DNA of 64,000 bases from Salinicoccus luteus DSM 17002 (GCF_000712035.1 NZ_JONV01000010.1:85188-149187); one strand, 5' to 3'. Counted from the first letter of the stretch, positions 27,839 to 37,620 are shown. Numbers and translations are program-made. Notes: a model not told the origin generated them from the letters alone.

Positions 27839-28813
27839 ATGATTGCAGTAAACTGGAATAAAGAAGACGACATGACGAATGTCTTTTGGCGTCAGAACAT
27901 CTCACAGATGTGGGTGGAATCGGAATTCAAGGTTTCCAAGGATCTGAGTTCATGGTCAAACCTTACAGAAGATGAACAGGACACATTCAAAAAGGTGCTT
28001 GCGGGGCTCACAGGCCTGGACACCCACCAGGCTGATGACGGCATGCCGCTCATCATGCTTCATACGGAGGATCTCCGTAAAAAAGCAGTGTACTCCTTCA
28101 TGGGAATGATGGAGCAGATCCATGCAAAATCCTATTCCCATATATTCACGACACTCCTGTCATCCAAGGACACGAATGAACTCCTGGATGTCTGGGTGAT
28201 CGAAAACGAACAGCTCAAATACAAGGCGGATAAGATTGTCGGATACTACCATAAACTCTATGGCAAGGAAGCTTCCGTATACGACCAGTACATGGCGCGT
28301 GTCGCCAGTGTATTCCTCGAGTCCTTCCTGTTCTATTCCGGATTCTACTATCCGCTGTATCTTGCCGGTCAGGGCAGGATGACGACAAGTGGTGAAATCA
28401 TCAGGAAAATCCTTCTCGATGAATCAATCCACGGTGTGTTTACAGGTCTCGATGCACAATCCCTCAGAGGCGAACTCTCTGCTGAAGAGAAGGCGCATGC
28501 AGACAAAGAGATGTATGAACTGCTCAAGGCGCTCTATGCGAATGAGGAAGTCTATACCAAAGAACTCTATGACAACCTGGGTCTGACAGAGGATGTCCTG
28601 AACTATGTCCAGTACAATGCGAACAAGGCACTCTCAAACCTTGGTTTCGATGCCTACTTTGAAGAGAAGTCGTTCAACCCGATCATCGAGAATGCCCTCG
28701 ATACGACAACGAAGAACCATGATTTCTTCAGCGTCAAAGGCGACGGCTATGTGATTGCGCTCAATGTCGAGCCGATTCAGGATGAAGACTTCATCTTTGA
28801 TGATGTGAAATAA
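27839..28813 (+). CDS. nrdF: NrdF, class Ib ribonucleotide reductase small subunit
   Basis: A 324-residue ferritin-like protein with the metal-ligand pattern of R2 proteins: MEQIHAKSYSH, VFLESFLFYSG and LLDESIHG. It carries the dimanganese-tyrosyl radical that starts catalysis in NrdE. AAAGGAG stands before the ATG, and it follows nrdE by 32 bases. No nrdH is next to the operon. Confidence 0.95.
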   Translation: MIAVNWNKEDDMTNVFWRQNISQMWVESEFKVSKDLSSWSNLTEDEQDTFKKVLAGLTGLDTHQADDGMPLIMLHTEDLRKKAVYSFMGMMEQIHAKSYSHIFTTLLSSKDTNELLDVWVIENEQLKYKADKIVGYYHKLYGKEASVYDQYMARVASVFLESFLFYSGFYYPLYLAGQGRMTTSGEIIRKILLDESIHGVFTGLDAQSLRGELSAEEKAHADKEMYELLKALYANEEVYTKELYDNLGLTEDVLNYVQYNANKALSNLGFDAYFEEKSFNPIIENALDTTTKNHDFFSVKGDGYVIALNVEPIQDEDFIFDDVK

Positions 28814-28845
28814 GGGCATCCTGTATAAAGTTAAAATGTCCCACA

Positions 28846-28889
28846 AAAAAGTGGCACGGAGATCACAATAGATCTTCGTGCCACTTTTC
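28846..28889. terminator. Terminator after nrdF, convergent with nhaC
   Basis: Long arms AAAAGTGGCACG-GAGATC and GATC-TTCGTGCCACTTTT with a six-base loop; A and T runs on each side allow use in both directions. Confidence 0.85.
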
Positions 28890-28921
28890 GTTTAATTGAA
28901 AACATCGTGACGCCGGAGGAC

Positions 28922-30397
28922 TTACTCTTCAGGCTTCTCCTTCAATTCTTCACCATTTTTCCCTTCATATCTCAGGCCCCAGCCTGTCAATGCTGCGAAA
29001 AGCATGATGAGGAAAAGGAACCAGCCCTGGAATACAAATGGGAATACTGCTGTCGGTTCAACGACAGGCAACCAGTCATATGATTGGTTCCTTATTGTTT
29101 GAATCGTTGACCAGCCCAATAGAACTGGTGCGCCCCAAGGGAAGATATATCCCAATGCTGAAGTTACAGCGTCCAGCATATTCGCCCTGCGGTAACGGTG
29201 GATCCTATATTTTTCCCCGATCTCCCTCACGAAAGGTGCCGCAGCAATTTCTGCAGCAGTGTTGATCGTTATTGAACTATTCAGTATGGAGACTATTGTC
29301 CAGATGGAAAGTTCGGCGCGTCGGACAGAGTTTCTGATCCATTTGACCAGGCCTTCAGTTATCGCCGCCATCGTTCCGCCGAGCCTCATCAAATGCGCTG
29401 CACCGACTATAAGCAGAATCAGGATGGCCATGTTGAAATATCCAGTCAACCCGGAAACCAGTGCCCCTTCAACAACTGTGTCCGACTCCGGGTTAAAGCT
29501 TAAAATATCTCCCAGTGACCCGGGGGCTAATGTAATGACCAGCAGGATGGCCGATAAGATTCCCCACGTCAGGGACGTCAGGAGATGCTGGCCGGATAAG
29601 GCGAGGATGAGTACAAGAGCGAAAGGTACGAGCATGATCAATCCGTCCGGCGTGACGGAATCCAATATGGAGGCGGTTGAAGCCTGGTCGGTTGTGGAAG
29701 CGCCTCCTCCTCCGAAGATGCCAAACAGGATTGCGGCAGGAATCGCTGCAGCAATTGAATATTTGAAACGACTGCGCACAACCCCCGGTACATCTGCGTT
29801 CTGTGTAGTTGCAGAAACAATTGTCGTATCGGATACCGGTGCCAGGTTGTCACCGAATACCGCGCCAGCCAGAATGGCCGCGAACATGAATGTCGGGTCC
29901 GCCCCGACAGCGACCCCTGCCGGATACATCAGTGTACAGAACGCAACGGTTGTACCATATCCAGTGCCGACAGCAGTTGAAAAGACAGCTGCCAATAAAA
30001 AGGTAAGTGCGACGAAGAGGCCCCCTTCAACCCCTGTCACCGAACCAATCCATACCAAGCCCTCAACCAGTCCGCCGACCTGCAGTACCTGTGCGAACAT
30101 GCCGGCATAGAACCAAGCCACCATCGCAATCAGACCGACCGGTTGAGCCAATCCGTCGAACAGCCCCTGGGCGTAGTCTTCCCATTTGCTTTTGCACAGA
30201 AGCAGCCCCAGGGTCACCCCGATCACCGCGCCGAGTACAAGTGCCACCTCTGATGATAGTTGCATTACACTGATGGTTATCGCCCATACTACAAAAAAGA
30301 GTAGGGGGACTGCCGCCCCAAAGGGGCCCAGACGAAAATCCAGTTTGTCTACAGTTCTTTCTCCAGTTGCACGATCCAATTCTTCGTTATTGGTCAA
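28922..30397 (-). CDS. nhaC: NhaC-family Na+/H+ antiporter
   Basis: A 491-residue protein with 11 to 13 predicted membrane helices. AGAVFGDNLAPVSDTTIV is the NhaC signature; STAVGTGYGTT and SSITINTAAEIAAAPF are further conserved polar helix breaks. It should expel sodium in exchange for protons, which suits a halotolerant bacterium. The start is a TTG at 30397 behind GGGAGGGA; no ATG nearby matches the spacing. Malate/lactate antiporters are related, so the cation is inferred. Confidence 0.85.
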   Translation of the reverse strand: MTNNEELDRATGERTVDKLDFRLGPFGAAVPLLFFVVWAITISVMQLSSEVALVLGAVIGVTLGLLLCKSKWEDYAQGLFDGLAQPVGLIAMVAWFYAGMFAQVLQVGGLVEGLVWIGSVTGVEGGLFVALTFLLAAVFSTAVGTGYGTTVAFCTLMYPAGVAVGADPTFMFAAILAGAVFGDNLAPVSDTTIVSATTQNADVPGVVRSRFKYSIAAAIPAAILFGIFGGGGASTTDQASTASILDSVTPDGLIMLVPFALVLILALSGQHLLTSLTWGILSAILLVITLAPGSLGDILSFNPESDTVVEGALVSGLTGYFNMAILILLIVGAAHLMRLGGTMAAITEGLVKWIRNSVRRAELSIWTIVSILNSSITINTAAEIAAAPFVREIGEKYRIHRYRRANMLDAVTSALGYIFPWGAPVLLGWSTIQTIRNQSYDWLPVVEPTAVFPFVFQGWFLFLIMLFAALTGWGLRYEGKNGEELKEKPEE

Positions 30398-30637
30398 ATT
30401 TCTTCCCTCCCCATAGTTGAACCGACACCGTTAGATGGTGTCGATTTTCACTATCATTCTAACATATACTCAGAAAACAGATAATATTCAAAATAATATC
30501 AGGTAGAGTAAAATCGATGATACGCTTGAAATGGCGCCCATAGATGGTGTTTGCAGTGAATTGAAGCAGAGCATTCATCTTGACAAAAAATATATATATC
30601 ATATGATAAGGGTAGAGTTTTTCAACTGAATACAATC

Positions 30638-30774
30638 ATTCTTTCGGGGCAGGGTGAAATTCCCAACCGGCGGTAAGCTTTGAAGCAAGCCCGCGACCTG
30701 CATCGTCCCTGACGATGTGGCTGATCCAGTGGAAGTCTGGAGCCGACAGTGAGAGTCTGGATGGGAGAAAGAAT
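30638..30774 (+). ncRNA. FMN riboswitch (RFN element)
   Basis: The conserved blocks appear in order: GGGGCAGGGTGAAATTCCC, ACCGGCGGTAA, AGCCCGCGA, then GTGGAAGTCTGG, AGCCGACAGTGAGAGTCTGG and ATGGGAGAAAGAA. ATTCTTTC (30638-30645) pairs with GAAAGAAT (30767-30774) to close the P1 stem. It binds FMN and switches off riboflavin genes. A terminator lies downstream at 30874. The whole 530-base gap from nhaC to ribD is accounted for by this leader and an AT-rich divergent promoter region. Confidence 0.96.
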
Positions 30775-30873
30775 TGCAGAGCCTATTATGAAGATGGGGC
30801 TATTTGTCATACCTTCATACAGTAGTGCTTATTCAGCATTGTCAGCAATGCTTATTTCTGCATATAATTTTAC

Positions 30874-30908
30874 AGCGCCGATGGATATTCTATTCATTGG
30901 CGCTTTTT
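30874..30908 (+). terminator. Riboswitch-controlled terminator before ribD
   Basis: Arms AGCGCCGATG and CATTGGCGCT (one G-T wobble) followed by five Ts, placed 100 bases after the FMN aptamer and just before the ribD ribosome-binding site. It is the likely expression platform. Confidence 0.85.
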
Positions 30909-30927
30909 ATGTTCAGGAGGGAAAAAC

Positions 30928-31962
30928 TTGAATCGATATATGAAGATGGCGTTTGATCTGGCCCGCATGACAGTGGGGCAGACGGGGAAGAACCCTGCAG
31001 TAGGCGCCGTCATTGTCAAAGAAGGAAAAGTGATCGGCATGGGGGCGCACCTCGGCTACGGCAAGCCGCACGCAGAGCGGCAGGCACTGTCGAGCTGCAG
31101 CGAGGAACCGGCGGGTGCAGACATCTACGTCACATTGGAGCCGTGCTCGCACCATGGCAAGACACCCCCGTGCACTGAAGCAATCATTGAAGCGGGTATC
31201 AGCAATGTCCATTACGCAGCCAGGGACCTCAATCCGAAAGTGAGCGGCCATCAGGTGCTTGCCGAAGCCGGGGTGAATGTATTCCATCAGCCGGACGAGG
31301 CGGTCGATCAGCTCTATGCACCTTTCTTCAGTCATCTGGAACGGCACCGGCCGAACGTGACGTTGAAATGCGCCATGAGCCTGGATGGCAAGCTTGCACT
31401 CGATGATGGAACGAGCACATGGATTACCGGAGAAGCGGCACGGACCGATGTCCACCAGGAGCGGCATGTCCACGATGCGATACTCGTGGGAGGCGGCACA
31501 CTCATCCATGATGATCCGTTGCTCACCGCAAGAATCGAAGGAGGCGGCGCATCGCCGGTGCCGGTGGTGCTCGCAGGAGACTGGGAACTGCCTGATGGAC
31601 TGAAGATTTTTGAACACCCGAAACAGGCGATCGTCTATACGACGAATGAAACAAACTTGAAACATGACGGAATATGTGAAGTGAAAGTGGGGGAATGGTC
31701 CCCTGGAGCCATACTGGACGATCTTTATGGCAAAGGCATTTCATCCCTATTTGTGGAAGGGGGCGCACGCGTCCTGACTTCCTTCATAAAAGAGGGACTA
31801 TACGACCGGATATTGACTTACGTTGCCCCGAAGATATTTGGTGAATCAAGACACACACTATATAAGGAACAACCTGCTTCGATGGAAGCGGCGGTTCAGC
31901 TTGAGATGGTTGATGTTGAAAAGCTCGGGTCCGACCTTAAATTAACTTATAGAAAGGCTTGA
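30928..31962 (+). CDS. ribD: RibD, riboflavin deaminase/reductase
   Basis: A 344-residue bifunctional enzyme. The N-terminal deaminase has zinc ligands H48 (PHAE) with E50, and C73 and C82 in EPCSHHGKTPPC. The C-terminal reductase starts near TLKCAMSLDGKLA and includes ITGEAARTDVHQ and LFVEGGARVL. It carries out two consecutive steps on the first pyrimidine intermediate. The TTG at 30928 is preceded by AGGAGGG at ideal spacing; the ATG at 30940 is the alternative. First gene of ribD-ribE-ribBA-ribH. Confidence 0.93.
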   Translation: MNRYMKMAFDLARMTVGQTGKNPAVGAVIVKEGKVIGMGAHLGYGKPHAERQALSSCSEEPAGADIYVTLEPCSHHGKTPPCTEAIIEAGISNVHYAARDLNPKVSGHQVLAEAGVNVFHQPDEAVDQLYAPFFSHLERHRPNVTLKCAMSLDGKLALDDGTSTWITGEAARTDVHQERHVHDAILVGGGTLIHDDPLLTARIEGGGASPVPVVLAGDWELPDGLKIFEHPKQAIVYTTNETNLKHDGICEVKVGEWSPGAILDDLYGKGISSLFVEGGARVLTSFIKEGLYDRILTYVAPKIFGESRHTLYKEQPASMEAAVQLEMVDVEKLGSDLKLTYRKA

Positions 31963-31967
31963 GCATA

Positions 31968-32609
31968 ATGTTTACAGGAATTATTGAACAGATCGGCGAA
32001 GTGAAGAAAGCGGCGGATACAGGAGAACATACGGTGTTTGAAATATTTACGGGTACATTCGATGACCTGAAACTTGGAGATTCAGTCAGTGTGAACGGAA
32101 CGTGCCTGACAGTGACGGGACTCGATACGGACAGCTTCACAGTCGAGATGGTCAACGAGACGAAGCGCATAACGAGCCTCGACAGGGTGGAAGCGGGAAT
32201 GCCCGTCAACCTTGAGCGGGCACTGACGCTGTCCACACGGCTCGGGGGGCATATCGTCTCCGGCCATGTGGATGGTACGGGAGAAATCACTTCCGTCCAT
32301 AACGACGGCAGTGCGCTGGTCATGCGTATCGCCTGCCCGCCAACTTTGATGAAATACATGGTGAAGAAAGGCTCTGTCGCAGTTGATGGCATCAGTCTGA
32401 CACTGTTCGACGTCGATCTGAAATCGTCCGAAATCATCCTCAACCTGATTCCGGAGACGCAGGAACGTACAACGCTTGCACAAAAAGACACGGGTGCACG
32501 AGTCAATATCGAGGCGGATATGCTGATGAAGCATGTGGATCATCTGCTCCACTCCTCCGGATCGTTGAATATCGACGCGCTCGAGGAAGTGGGTGAACGC
32601 CATGTTTGA
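31968..32609 (+). CDS. ribE: RibE, riboflavin synthase alpha subunit
   Basis: A 213-residue protein made of two similar lumazine-binding barrels; the N-terminus MFTGIIEQIGEV is the family signature, and the second repeat begins near LGGHIVSGHVDG. It dismutates two lumazine molecules into riboflavin. AGAAAGG precedes the ATG at 31968, five bases after the stop of ribD. It overlaps ribBA by eight bases. Confidence 0.94.
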   Translation: MFTGIIEQIGEVKKAADTGEHTVFEIFTGTFDDLKLGDSVSVNGTCLTVTGLDTDSFTVEMVNETKRITSLDRVEAGMPVNLERALTLSTRLGGHIVSGHVDGTGEITSVHNDGSALVMRIACPPTLMKYMVKKGSVAVDGISLTLFDVDLKSSEIILNLIPETQERTTLAQKDTGARVNIEADMLMKHVDHLLHSSGSLNIDALEEVGERHV

Positions 32610-33774
32610 TACGATTGAAGCTGCAGTTGAAGATTTGAAGCAGGGGAAACTGATCATTGTTGTGGATGATGAGAATCGTGAAAATGAAGGGGATCTGGTG
32701 GGCGTTGCAGAATATATTACAGCTCGTGAAGTGAACTTCATGGCAACCCACGGCCGCGGTCTGATCTGTACGCCATTAACCGGGGAAATTGCAGAAAAGG
32801 CTGGCCTTGGTCCGATGGTCAACAACAACAGCGACCCCCACGGTACAGCTTTCACAGCCTCCATCGACCATGTCTCCACAACAACCGGCATCAGCGCCCA
32901 TGAACGGTATGACACGATCCGTGCGCTGACGGATGAGAATGTTGCACCTTCCCAATTCAATGCACCCGGCCATATATTTCCGCTGGTCGCAAAGGGCGGC
33001 GGTGTACTTGAACGCATGGGGCACACCGAAGCATCGACGGACCTCGCTCGTCTGGCGGGGGCGGTGCCGGTCGGAGTGATATGCGAAATCATGAATGATG
33101 ACGGCACGATGGCACGTGTGGACGACTTGAAAATCTACAAGGAGAAGCACGGCCTTAAAATGATAACGATAGAAGACCTGAAGCGGCATATGCAGAAGTT
33201 CACAGGTGTCACCCTGGAGAGCACCGTCCAGCTGCCGACGGACTATGGCCGGTTCAAGATGTACGGGTTCGTAGACAATGACACGGGCAAGGAACATCTT
33301 GCGCTTGTCCACGGCGAACTGAAGAACAATATGACCGTGAGGATCCATTCGGAATGCCTGACCGGGGACGTGTTCCATAGTCAGCGCTGCGACTGCGGGG
33401 AACAGCTCGAGCGTGCGATGCGCATCATCAACGATCAGGATGGCATCATCCTGTACATGAGACAGGAAGGCCGGGGCATCGGTCTGATCAACAAGCTCAA
33501 AGCCTATGAACTGATTGAGCAGGGCTATGATACGGTGAGTGCTAACGAGCATCTCGGCTTTGATGCCGACTTGAGGAAATATGATGTGGCGGCGGCCATG
33601 CTCCACCAGCTCGGGCTGGATGAGGTGACACTGCTCAGCAACAATCCGAGAAAAATCAAGGGGCTCGAAGAGGAAGGCATCAAGGTGAACCGGCAGAGCC
33701 ACATCGTTCAGGCGAATGTCGTCAACCAGGATTATTTGAAGACCAAAAAAGAAAAACTTGGACATCTGCTCTAG
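32602..33774 (+). CDS. ribBA: RibBA, DHBP synthase / GTP cyclohydrolase II
   Basis: A 390-residue fusion. The first 200 residues are 3,4-dihydroxy-2-butanone-4-phosphate synthase, with [13 protein letters not shown] and [11 protein letters not shown] and [13 protein letters not shown]. The second half is GTP cyclohydrolase II, with zinc cysteines in [14 protein letters not shown] and the [12 protein letters not shown] motif. It supplies both precursors of riboflavin. I use the ATG at 32602; an in-frame GTG lies nine bases earlier. Confidence 0.94.
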   Translation: MFDTIEAAVEDLKQGKLIIVVDDENRENEGDLVGVAEYITAREVNFMATHGRGLICTPLTGEIAEKAGLGPMVNNNSDPHGTAFTASIDHVSTTTGISAHERYDTIRALTDENVAPSQFNAPGHIFPLVAKGGGVLERMGHTEASTDLARLAGAVPVGVICEIMNDDGTMARVDDLKIYKEKHGLKMITIEDLKRHMQKFTGVTLESTVQLPTDYGRFKMYGFVDNDTGKEHLALVHGELKNNMTVRIHSECLTGDVFHSQRCDCGEQLERAMRIINDQDGIILYMRQEGRGIGLINKLKAYELIEQGYDTVSANEHLGFDADLRKYDVAAAMLHQLGLDEVTLLSNNPRKIKGLEEEGIKVNRQSHIVQANVVNQDYLKTKKEKLGHLL

Positions 33775-33787
33775 GAGGCATAAACAT

Positions 33788-34252
33788 ATGAATAGAATAG
33801 ACACAAAATTGATTGGTACAGACCTTAAGATTGCCATTGTGGCCGGAAGATTCAATGACTTCATCACATCCCAGCTCGTCAGCGGGGCAGAAGGGGCGCT
33901 CGTCAGCCACGATGTGAATACTGAAGACATCGACCTCATCTACGTTCCAGGTGCATTTGAAATCCCGCTTGCAGCCAAGACGCTGGCGGAGTCGGGAAAT
34001 TATGACGCGGTGGTGGCACTCGGCTGTGTCATCCGCGGCAGTACGACGCATTATGACTATGTTTGCAATGAGGCGGCCAAGGGCATTTCCCAAGCTGGCC
34101 TCACTACAGGCGTCCCCGTCATGTTCGGTATCATCACCACCGAAAATATCGAGCAGGCAATCGAGCGTGCAGGAACCAAGGCCGGAAACAAAGGTGCGGA
34201 AACCGCAACCGGTGCCATCGAAATGGCCAACCTCATGAAAAAGATACGATGA
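33788..34252 (+). CDS. ribH: RibH, 6,7-dimethyl-8-ribityllumazine synthase
   Basis: A 154-residue protein of usual length. [23 protein letters not shown] and [16 protein letters not shown] are the substrate-binding segments of lumazine synthase. It joins the RibA/RibD and RibB products and probably forms icosahedral shells. AGGAGGCATAAACAT precedes the ATG. Last gene of the riboflavin operon. Confidence 0.95.
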   Translation: MNRIDTKLIGTDLKIAIVAGRFNDFITSQLVSGAEGALVSHDVNTEDIDLIYVPGAFEIPLAAKTLAESGNYDAVVALGCVIRGSTTHYDYVCNEAAKGISQAGLTTGVPVMFGIITTENIEQAIERAGTKAGNKGAETATGAIEMANLMKKIR

Positions 34253-34255
34253 TCG

Positions 34256-34280
34256 AAAAGCCGATGGAAATCGGCTTTTT
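34256..34280 (+). terminator. Terminator of the riboflavin operon
   Basis: Arms AAAAGCCGAT and ATCGGCTTTTT around GGAA, immediately after ribH. Confidence 0.9.
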
Positions 34281-34377
34281 GTCATTTCTTTGCCATATAA
34301 CCGTCAATAATGGAAAAGCAGGGGCGAAGGAAATCATGCTATGATTTCATATATAGAAGGATAAAGGAGAAATACCC

Positions 34378-34788
34378 ATGAAACTGAAACTTTTGATGTT
34401 TGGAATGATACTGAGCCTCGCTGTGCTGTCTGCCTGTGGCAATGGTGGGGACATGGAAGGCGAAATGAATCATGACAATCCGAGCGAGGATGAGGTGCGG
34501 TCGCTCGAAGTCGATCTGGAAGTGCCGGAGAGCGCTGACGCTGGTGAAGCGGTCGAGTTTACAGCTCACGTACATTCTAACGGCGAGGATGTCACGGACG
34601 CGGATAAAGTGATGTATGAAGTGAAGTCTGGCGAGGAGAGCCTGGAAAATATTGAAGCGCAGCATGATGCGGATGGGGTCTACACCATCGAGTATACATT
34701 CGAAGAAGCGGGCACCTATACGGTCATTTCACATGTCGACGCAATGCAGCTGCATACGATGCCACAAGCCGAGATCACTGTAGAGTAG
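34378..34788 (+). CDS. YtkA-like (FixH/YtkA domain) lipoprotein
   Basis: A 136-residue secreted lipoprotein. The signal peptide ends in the lipobox LSAC (C20), followed by an acidic linker. A single immunoglobulin-like YtkA domain follows: LEVDLEVPESADAGEAVEFTA, then DADGVYTIEYTFEEAGTYTV. Such domains occur in proteins of copper or cytochrome-oxidase biology and cell-surface proteins, but the role is unknown. AAAGGAG is before the ATG. A histidine and methionine-rich end (MQLHTMP) could bind metal, which is only a suggestion. Confidence 0.75.
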   Translation: MKLKLLMFGMILSLAVLSACGNGGDMEGEMNHDNPSEDEVRSLEVDLEVPESADAGEAVEFTAHVHSNGEDVTDADKVMYEVKSGEESLENIEAQHDADGVYTIEYTFEEAGTYTVISHVDAMQLHTMPQAEITVE

Positions 34789-34815
34789 ACCGGGTCCCCA
34801 TGTAGATACTGCTGT

Positions 34816-34844
34816 TTGTAAAGTGACCTCTTAAGGTTTACAAT
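34816..34844 (+). promoter_or_regulatory. Promoter of the SDR-like gene
   Basis: TTGTAA (34816-34821), 17-base spacer, TACAAT (34839-34844); it lies 37 bases before the start codon, with AGGAGGAAACC between. Confidence 0.6.
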
Positions 34845-34880
34845 ATATATAGATTGGAAGCTTGAAATCAGGAGGAAACC

Positions 34881-35558
34881 ATGAATTTGCAGGATAAAAC
34901 TTATATCGTATCGAGTGCTGTCACACCGCTCGGCAAGGAACTGTCCATGCATCTGGCAGAGCAGGGTGCAAATGTCATTCTTGCAGGGCTTGAACACGTG
35001 GAGCTGGACAATCTTCTGAATGCGCTCCAGGAGCGTTCGGAAGGCAATCATAAGGTGGTCCTTCTGGAACAGTCAAAAGAGATCGACTGGGTGGCTACCG
35101 TTGAGGAAATTCAGCAGGATTATAATACATTGAATGGAATCATACTTGTCCATACCATTTTCACAGAGAACCGGTCTGTGTATGATGTGTCATTTGATGA
35201 ATTCAACCAGGTGATGTATGAGCATGTATGGGGAACGTACCTCGGCATCCGCACACTCAGGCCCATGCTCAAGGATGAAAGGGATGCCAAGATCATCAAT
35301 GTCATCGAGCCGTCGTTTGAAGATGTATTTGAGAGAAACCTGTATTATACAGTGACCGGGGCCATTGAGGCACTCACACATTCCACTGCTGCTGAGCTGA
35401 GGAAAGAGGATGTGGATGTATATGCACTGAGCTACAGACCATCCATAAGGTATGAGGAATCACCGCAACGTTCGAATTCTGAAGCGATCAGTACGGTCAT
35501 GTCGATCCTTTCAGGCTCTGAAGATGCACCGAATGGCAATACAATCATCATCAACTAA
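34881..35558 (+). CDS. SDR-fold protein with degenerate active site
   Basis: A 225-residue protein with the fold order of short-chain dehydrogenases: KTYIVSSAVTPLGKELSMHL at the dinucleotide site, NGIILVHTIF, and a late YYTVTGAIEALTHSTAAEL helix. The glycine motif is reduced (SSAVTPLG instead of TGxxxGIG), and the catalytic YxxxK lysine is replaced, so oxidoreductase activity is doubtful. AGGAGGAAACC stands before the ATG. It is a single gene between the YtkA-like lipoprotein and sstA. Function unknown. Confidence 0.65.
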   Translation: MNLQDKTYIVSSAVTPLGKELSMHLAEQGANVILAGLEHVELDNLLNALQERSEGNHKVVLLEQSKEIDWVATVEEIQQDYNTLNGIILVHTIFTENRSVYDVSFDEFNQVMYEHVWGTYLGIRTLRPMLKDERDAKIINVIEPSFEDVFERNLYYTVTGAIEALTHSTAAELRKEDVDVYALSYRPSIRYEESPQRSNSEAISTVMSILSGSEDAPNGNTIIIN

Positions 35559-35571
35559 TACTGACCCACGT

Positions 35572-35605
35572 CATCTGATGCCTATCGGATGGCTTTATTT
35601 TTTAT
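35572..35605 (+). terminator. Terminator after the SDR-like gene
   Basis: Arms CATCTGA and TCGGATG (one T-G pair), loop TGCCTA, followed by GCTTTATTTTTT. Confidence 0.65.
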
Positions 35606-35622
35606 TGAAACCGTTTAATTGC

Positions 35623-35683
35623 TTGAAAATACAAACTTTCAGTGTATAATTGTAACTGTGATTATCGGTGATAATCATTATCA
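35623..35683 (+). promoter_or_regulatory. Promoter and Fur box of sstABCD
   Basis: TTGAAA (35623-35628), a 16-base spacer and TATAAT (35645-35650) form a strong sigma-A promoter. TGATAATCATTATCA (35669-35683) is a perfect 7-1-7 Fur box just downstream of the -10, over the likely start of transcription. Iron-loaded Fur should repress the operon by blocking initiation. Confidence 0.88.
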
Positions 35684-35699
35684 ATTAAGGTGGATTAAT

Positions 35700-36668
35700 A
35701 TGATACATAAACTATTCAGACTGGACATCATGATTCTATTATTGGTCGTGCTATCAATTATTTCGATGTTTGTGGGCGTCGTCGACCTTTCTCCTGGTGA
35801 CCTTTTCAACTTGAGTGACAACCAGAAGAACATCATCATGGAGAGTCGGTTTCCAAGGACAGTAGCCATCATCATCGCAGGGGCGTCACTGAGTGTATGT
35901 GGGCTGATCATGCAGCAGCTGACCCGCAACAAATTCGTTTCCCCCACCACTGCGGGAACGATGGATTGGGCACGGCTCGGCATATTGATCGCACTGATGT
36001 TTTTTCCGACCGCCAGCCTTCTGGTGAAACTGCTTTTTGCCTCTGCATTGAGCCTGGCAGGCACACTGCTGTTCATGCAGATCATCCAGCGTGTACAGTT
36101 CAAGGATGTTGTATTCGTCCCACTTATCGGGCTGATGCTTGGGAATGTGGTTTCGAGCGTAGCGACATTCCTCAGTCTGAGGACGAATTCAATCCAGTCG
36201 CTATCCAGCTGGCTGCAGGGGGATTTTTCAATCATCATTTCAGGACGGTATGAGGTCCTATACATAAGCATTCCATTCCTGATTGTCGCTCTGCTCTATG
36301 CCAATCAATTTACGATTGCAGGAATGGGGCAGGATTTTTCGAAAAATCTTGGACTCAACTACAGACGAGTGATAAACATAGGTCTGCTTATTACTGCAGT
36401 GATTACAGCACTTGTAGTCGTCACTGTGGGAATGCTGCCATTCCTTGGCCTGATCATCCCCAATATCATTTCAATATTCCGGGGAGACCATCTGAAGAAT
36501 ACGATTCTTCTGACCGCAGTACTCGGGGCAGTATTTGTAATGATATGTGATATTCTGGGACGTCTGATCATATTCCCCTACGAAATCTCCATCGGGCTGA
36601 TGATCGGTGTCATAGGAAGTTTCATCTTCTTGATCATGATATTCAGGAGGGTGAAATCAAATGCATAA
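35700..36668 (+). CDS. sstA: SstA-like iron-siderophore ABC permease
   Basis: A 322-residue FecCD/BtuC-type permease with eight to ten membrane helices. SRFPRTVAIIIAGASLSVCGLIMQQLTRN (arginine, glycine and Q-x-x-x-x-N pattern near residue 50) and a late VGMLPFLGLIIPNI are the family motifs. It forms the membrane channel with SstB. AAGGTGG precedes the ATG at 35700. Staphylococcal Sst takes up catechol-type iron complexes; Bacillus YclN is the counterpart. Confidence 0.85.
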   Translation: MIHKLFRLDIMILLLVVLSIISMFVGVVDLSPGDLFNLSDNQKNIIMESRFPRTVAIIIAGASLSVCGLIMQQLTRNKFVSPTTAGTMDWARLGILIALMFFPTASLLVKLLFASALSLAGTLLFMQIIQRVQFKDVVFVPLIGLMLGNVVSSVATFLSLRTNSIQSLSSWLQGDFSIIISGRYEVLYISIPFLIVALLYANQFTIAGMGQDFSKNLGLNYRRVINIGLLITAVITALVVVTVGMLPFLGLIIPNIISIFRGDHLKNTILLTAVLGAVFVMICDILGRLIIFPYEISIGLMIGVIGSFIFLIMIFRRVKSNA

Positions 36669-37620
36669 TGGAAAGAATAACCGCCTGCTTCTCATATTGA
36701 CAATCGCCACTCTGGCCATCGCAGGCTTCTACATCCTCTATCAGTTGAATTTCGACATATTGTTCTACCAGCTTCCTTCCCGGGTGAACCGGGTGGTGAC
36801 CATGCTGATCGTCGGCATAGCGATTGCGGTTTCGACAGTCATCTTCCAGACGATCACCAAGAACCGCATACTGACTCCATCGATCATGGGGCTGGATTCG
36901 GTCTATCTCTTCATACAGACCATCATTGTATTCATAGTGGGGACGAGCTCACCACTGCTGACCAATGACTTTGTCAACTATCTGGTCAGCATGCTCGGTC
37001 TCGTCGTCTTTACCGTACTGGTCTTCAAGTACCTTTTCAGGCTTACCGGCAATCACGTATTCCTGCTTCTGCTGATCGGAATCATACTGGGAACATTTTT
37101 CAACAGCCTGTCGACCTTCATGCAGATGCTGATCAACCCGGATGATTTCCTGATCCTGCAGAATTCCATGTTTGCATCATTCAATGCCATCAATGATTCC
37201 CTGATCTGGATCACCGGAGCGATTGTTCTCCTCATGCTGATCATAGTGCTCAGGGACTTCCATTCCTTGGATGTGATTGCACTCGGTCGGGATCATGCGA
37301 TAAACTTGGGTATAAACTACGATAGAAAAGTTTCCCAGCTTCTGCTTATTATTGCCGTTCTGGTATCGGTCTCGACCGCACTTGTCGGACCAATCATGTT
37401 TCTCGGCCTGCTCGTCGTCAACCTGGCGCATGAAATGTTCAAAACGTTCAAGCACCGCTACCTGCTCCTTGGGAGTACATTGATTGCGGTGATTACATTG
37501 CTTCTCGGTCAGATGCTGACTCAATATGTGTTCAACCAGGCGGTTGAAATCAGTGTAATCATCAATCTTGTCGGTGGGGTGTACTTCATCATACTAATGC
37601 TTAAGGAGAGTCGAAGATGA
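36661..37620 (+). CDS. sstB: SstB-like iron-siderophore ABC permease
   Basis: A 319-residue second FecCD-type permease. LPSRVNRVVTMLIVGIAI, VIFQTITKNRILTPSIMG and GPIMFLGLLVVNLAHE are the conserved parts. It starts eight bases inside the end of sstA and overlaps sstC by four bases. The heterodimer with SstA should carry ferric siderophores across the membrane. Confidence 0.85.
   Translation: MHNGKNNRLLLILTIATLAIAGFYILYQLNFDILFYQLPSRVNRVVTMLIVGIAIAVSTVIFQTITKNRILTPSIMGLDSVYLFIQTIIVFIVGTSSPLLTNDFVNYLVSMLGLVVFTVLVFKYLFRLTGNHVFLLLLIGIILGTFFNSLSTFMQMLINPDDFLILQNSMFASFNAINDSLIWITGAIVLLMLIIVLRDFHSLDVIALGRDHAINLGINYDRKVSQLLLIIAVLVSVSTALVGPIMFLGLLVVNLAHEMFKTFKHRYLLLGSTLIAVITLLLGQMLTQYVFNQAVEISVIINLVGGVYFIILMLKESRR

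Noticed and set aside
30749..30931. 60-residue frame downstream of the FMN riboswitch
   Set aside because: It starts within the aptamer and crosses the terminator; this is the expression platform, not a gene.
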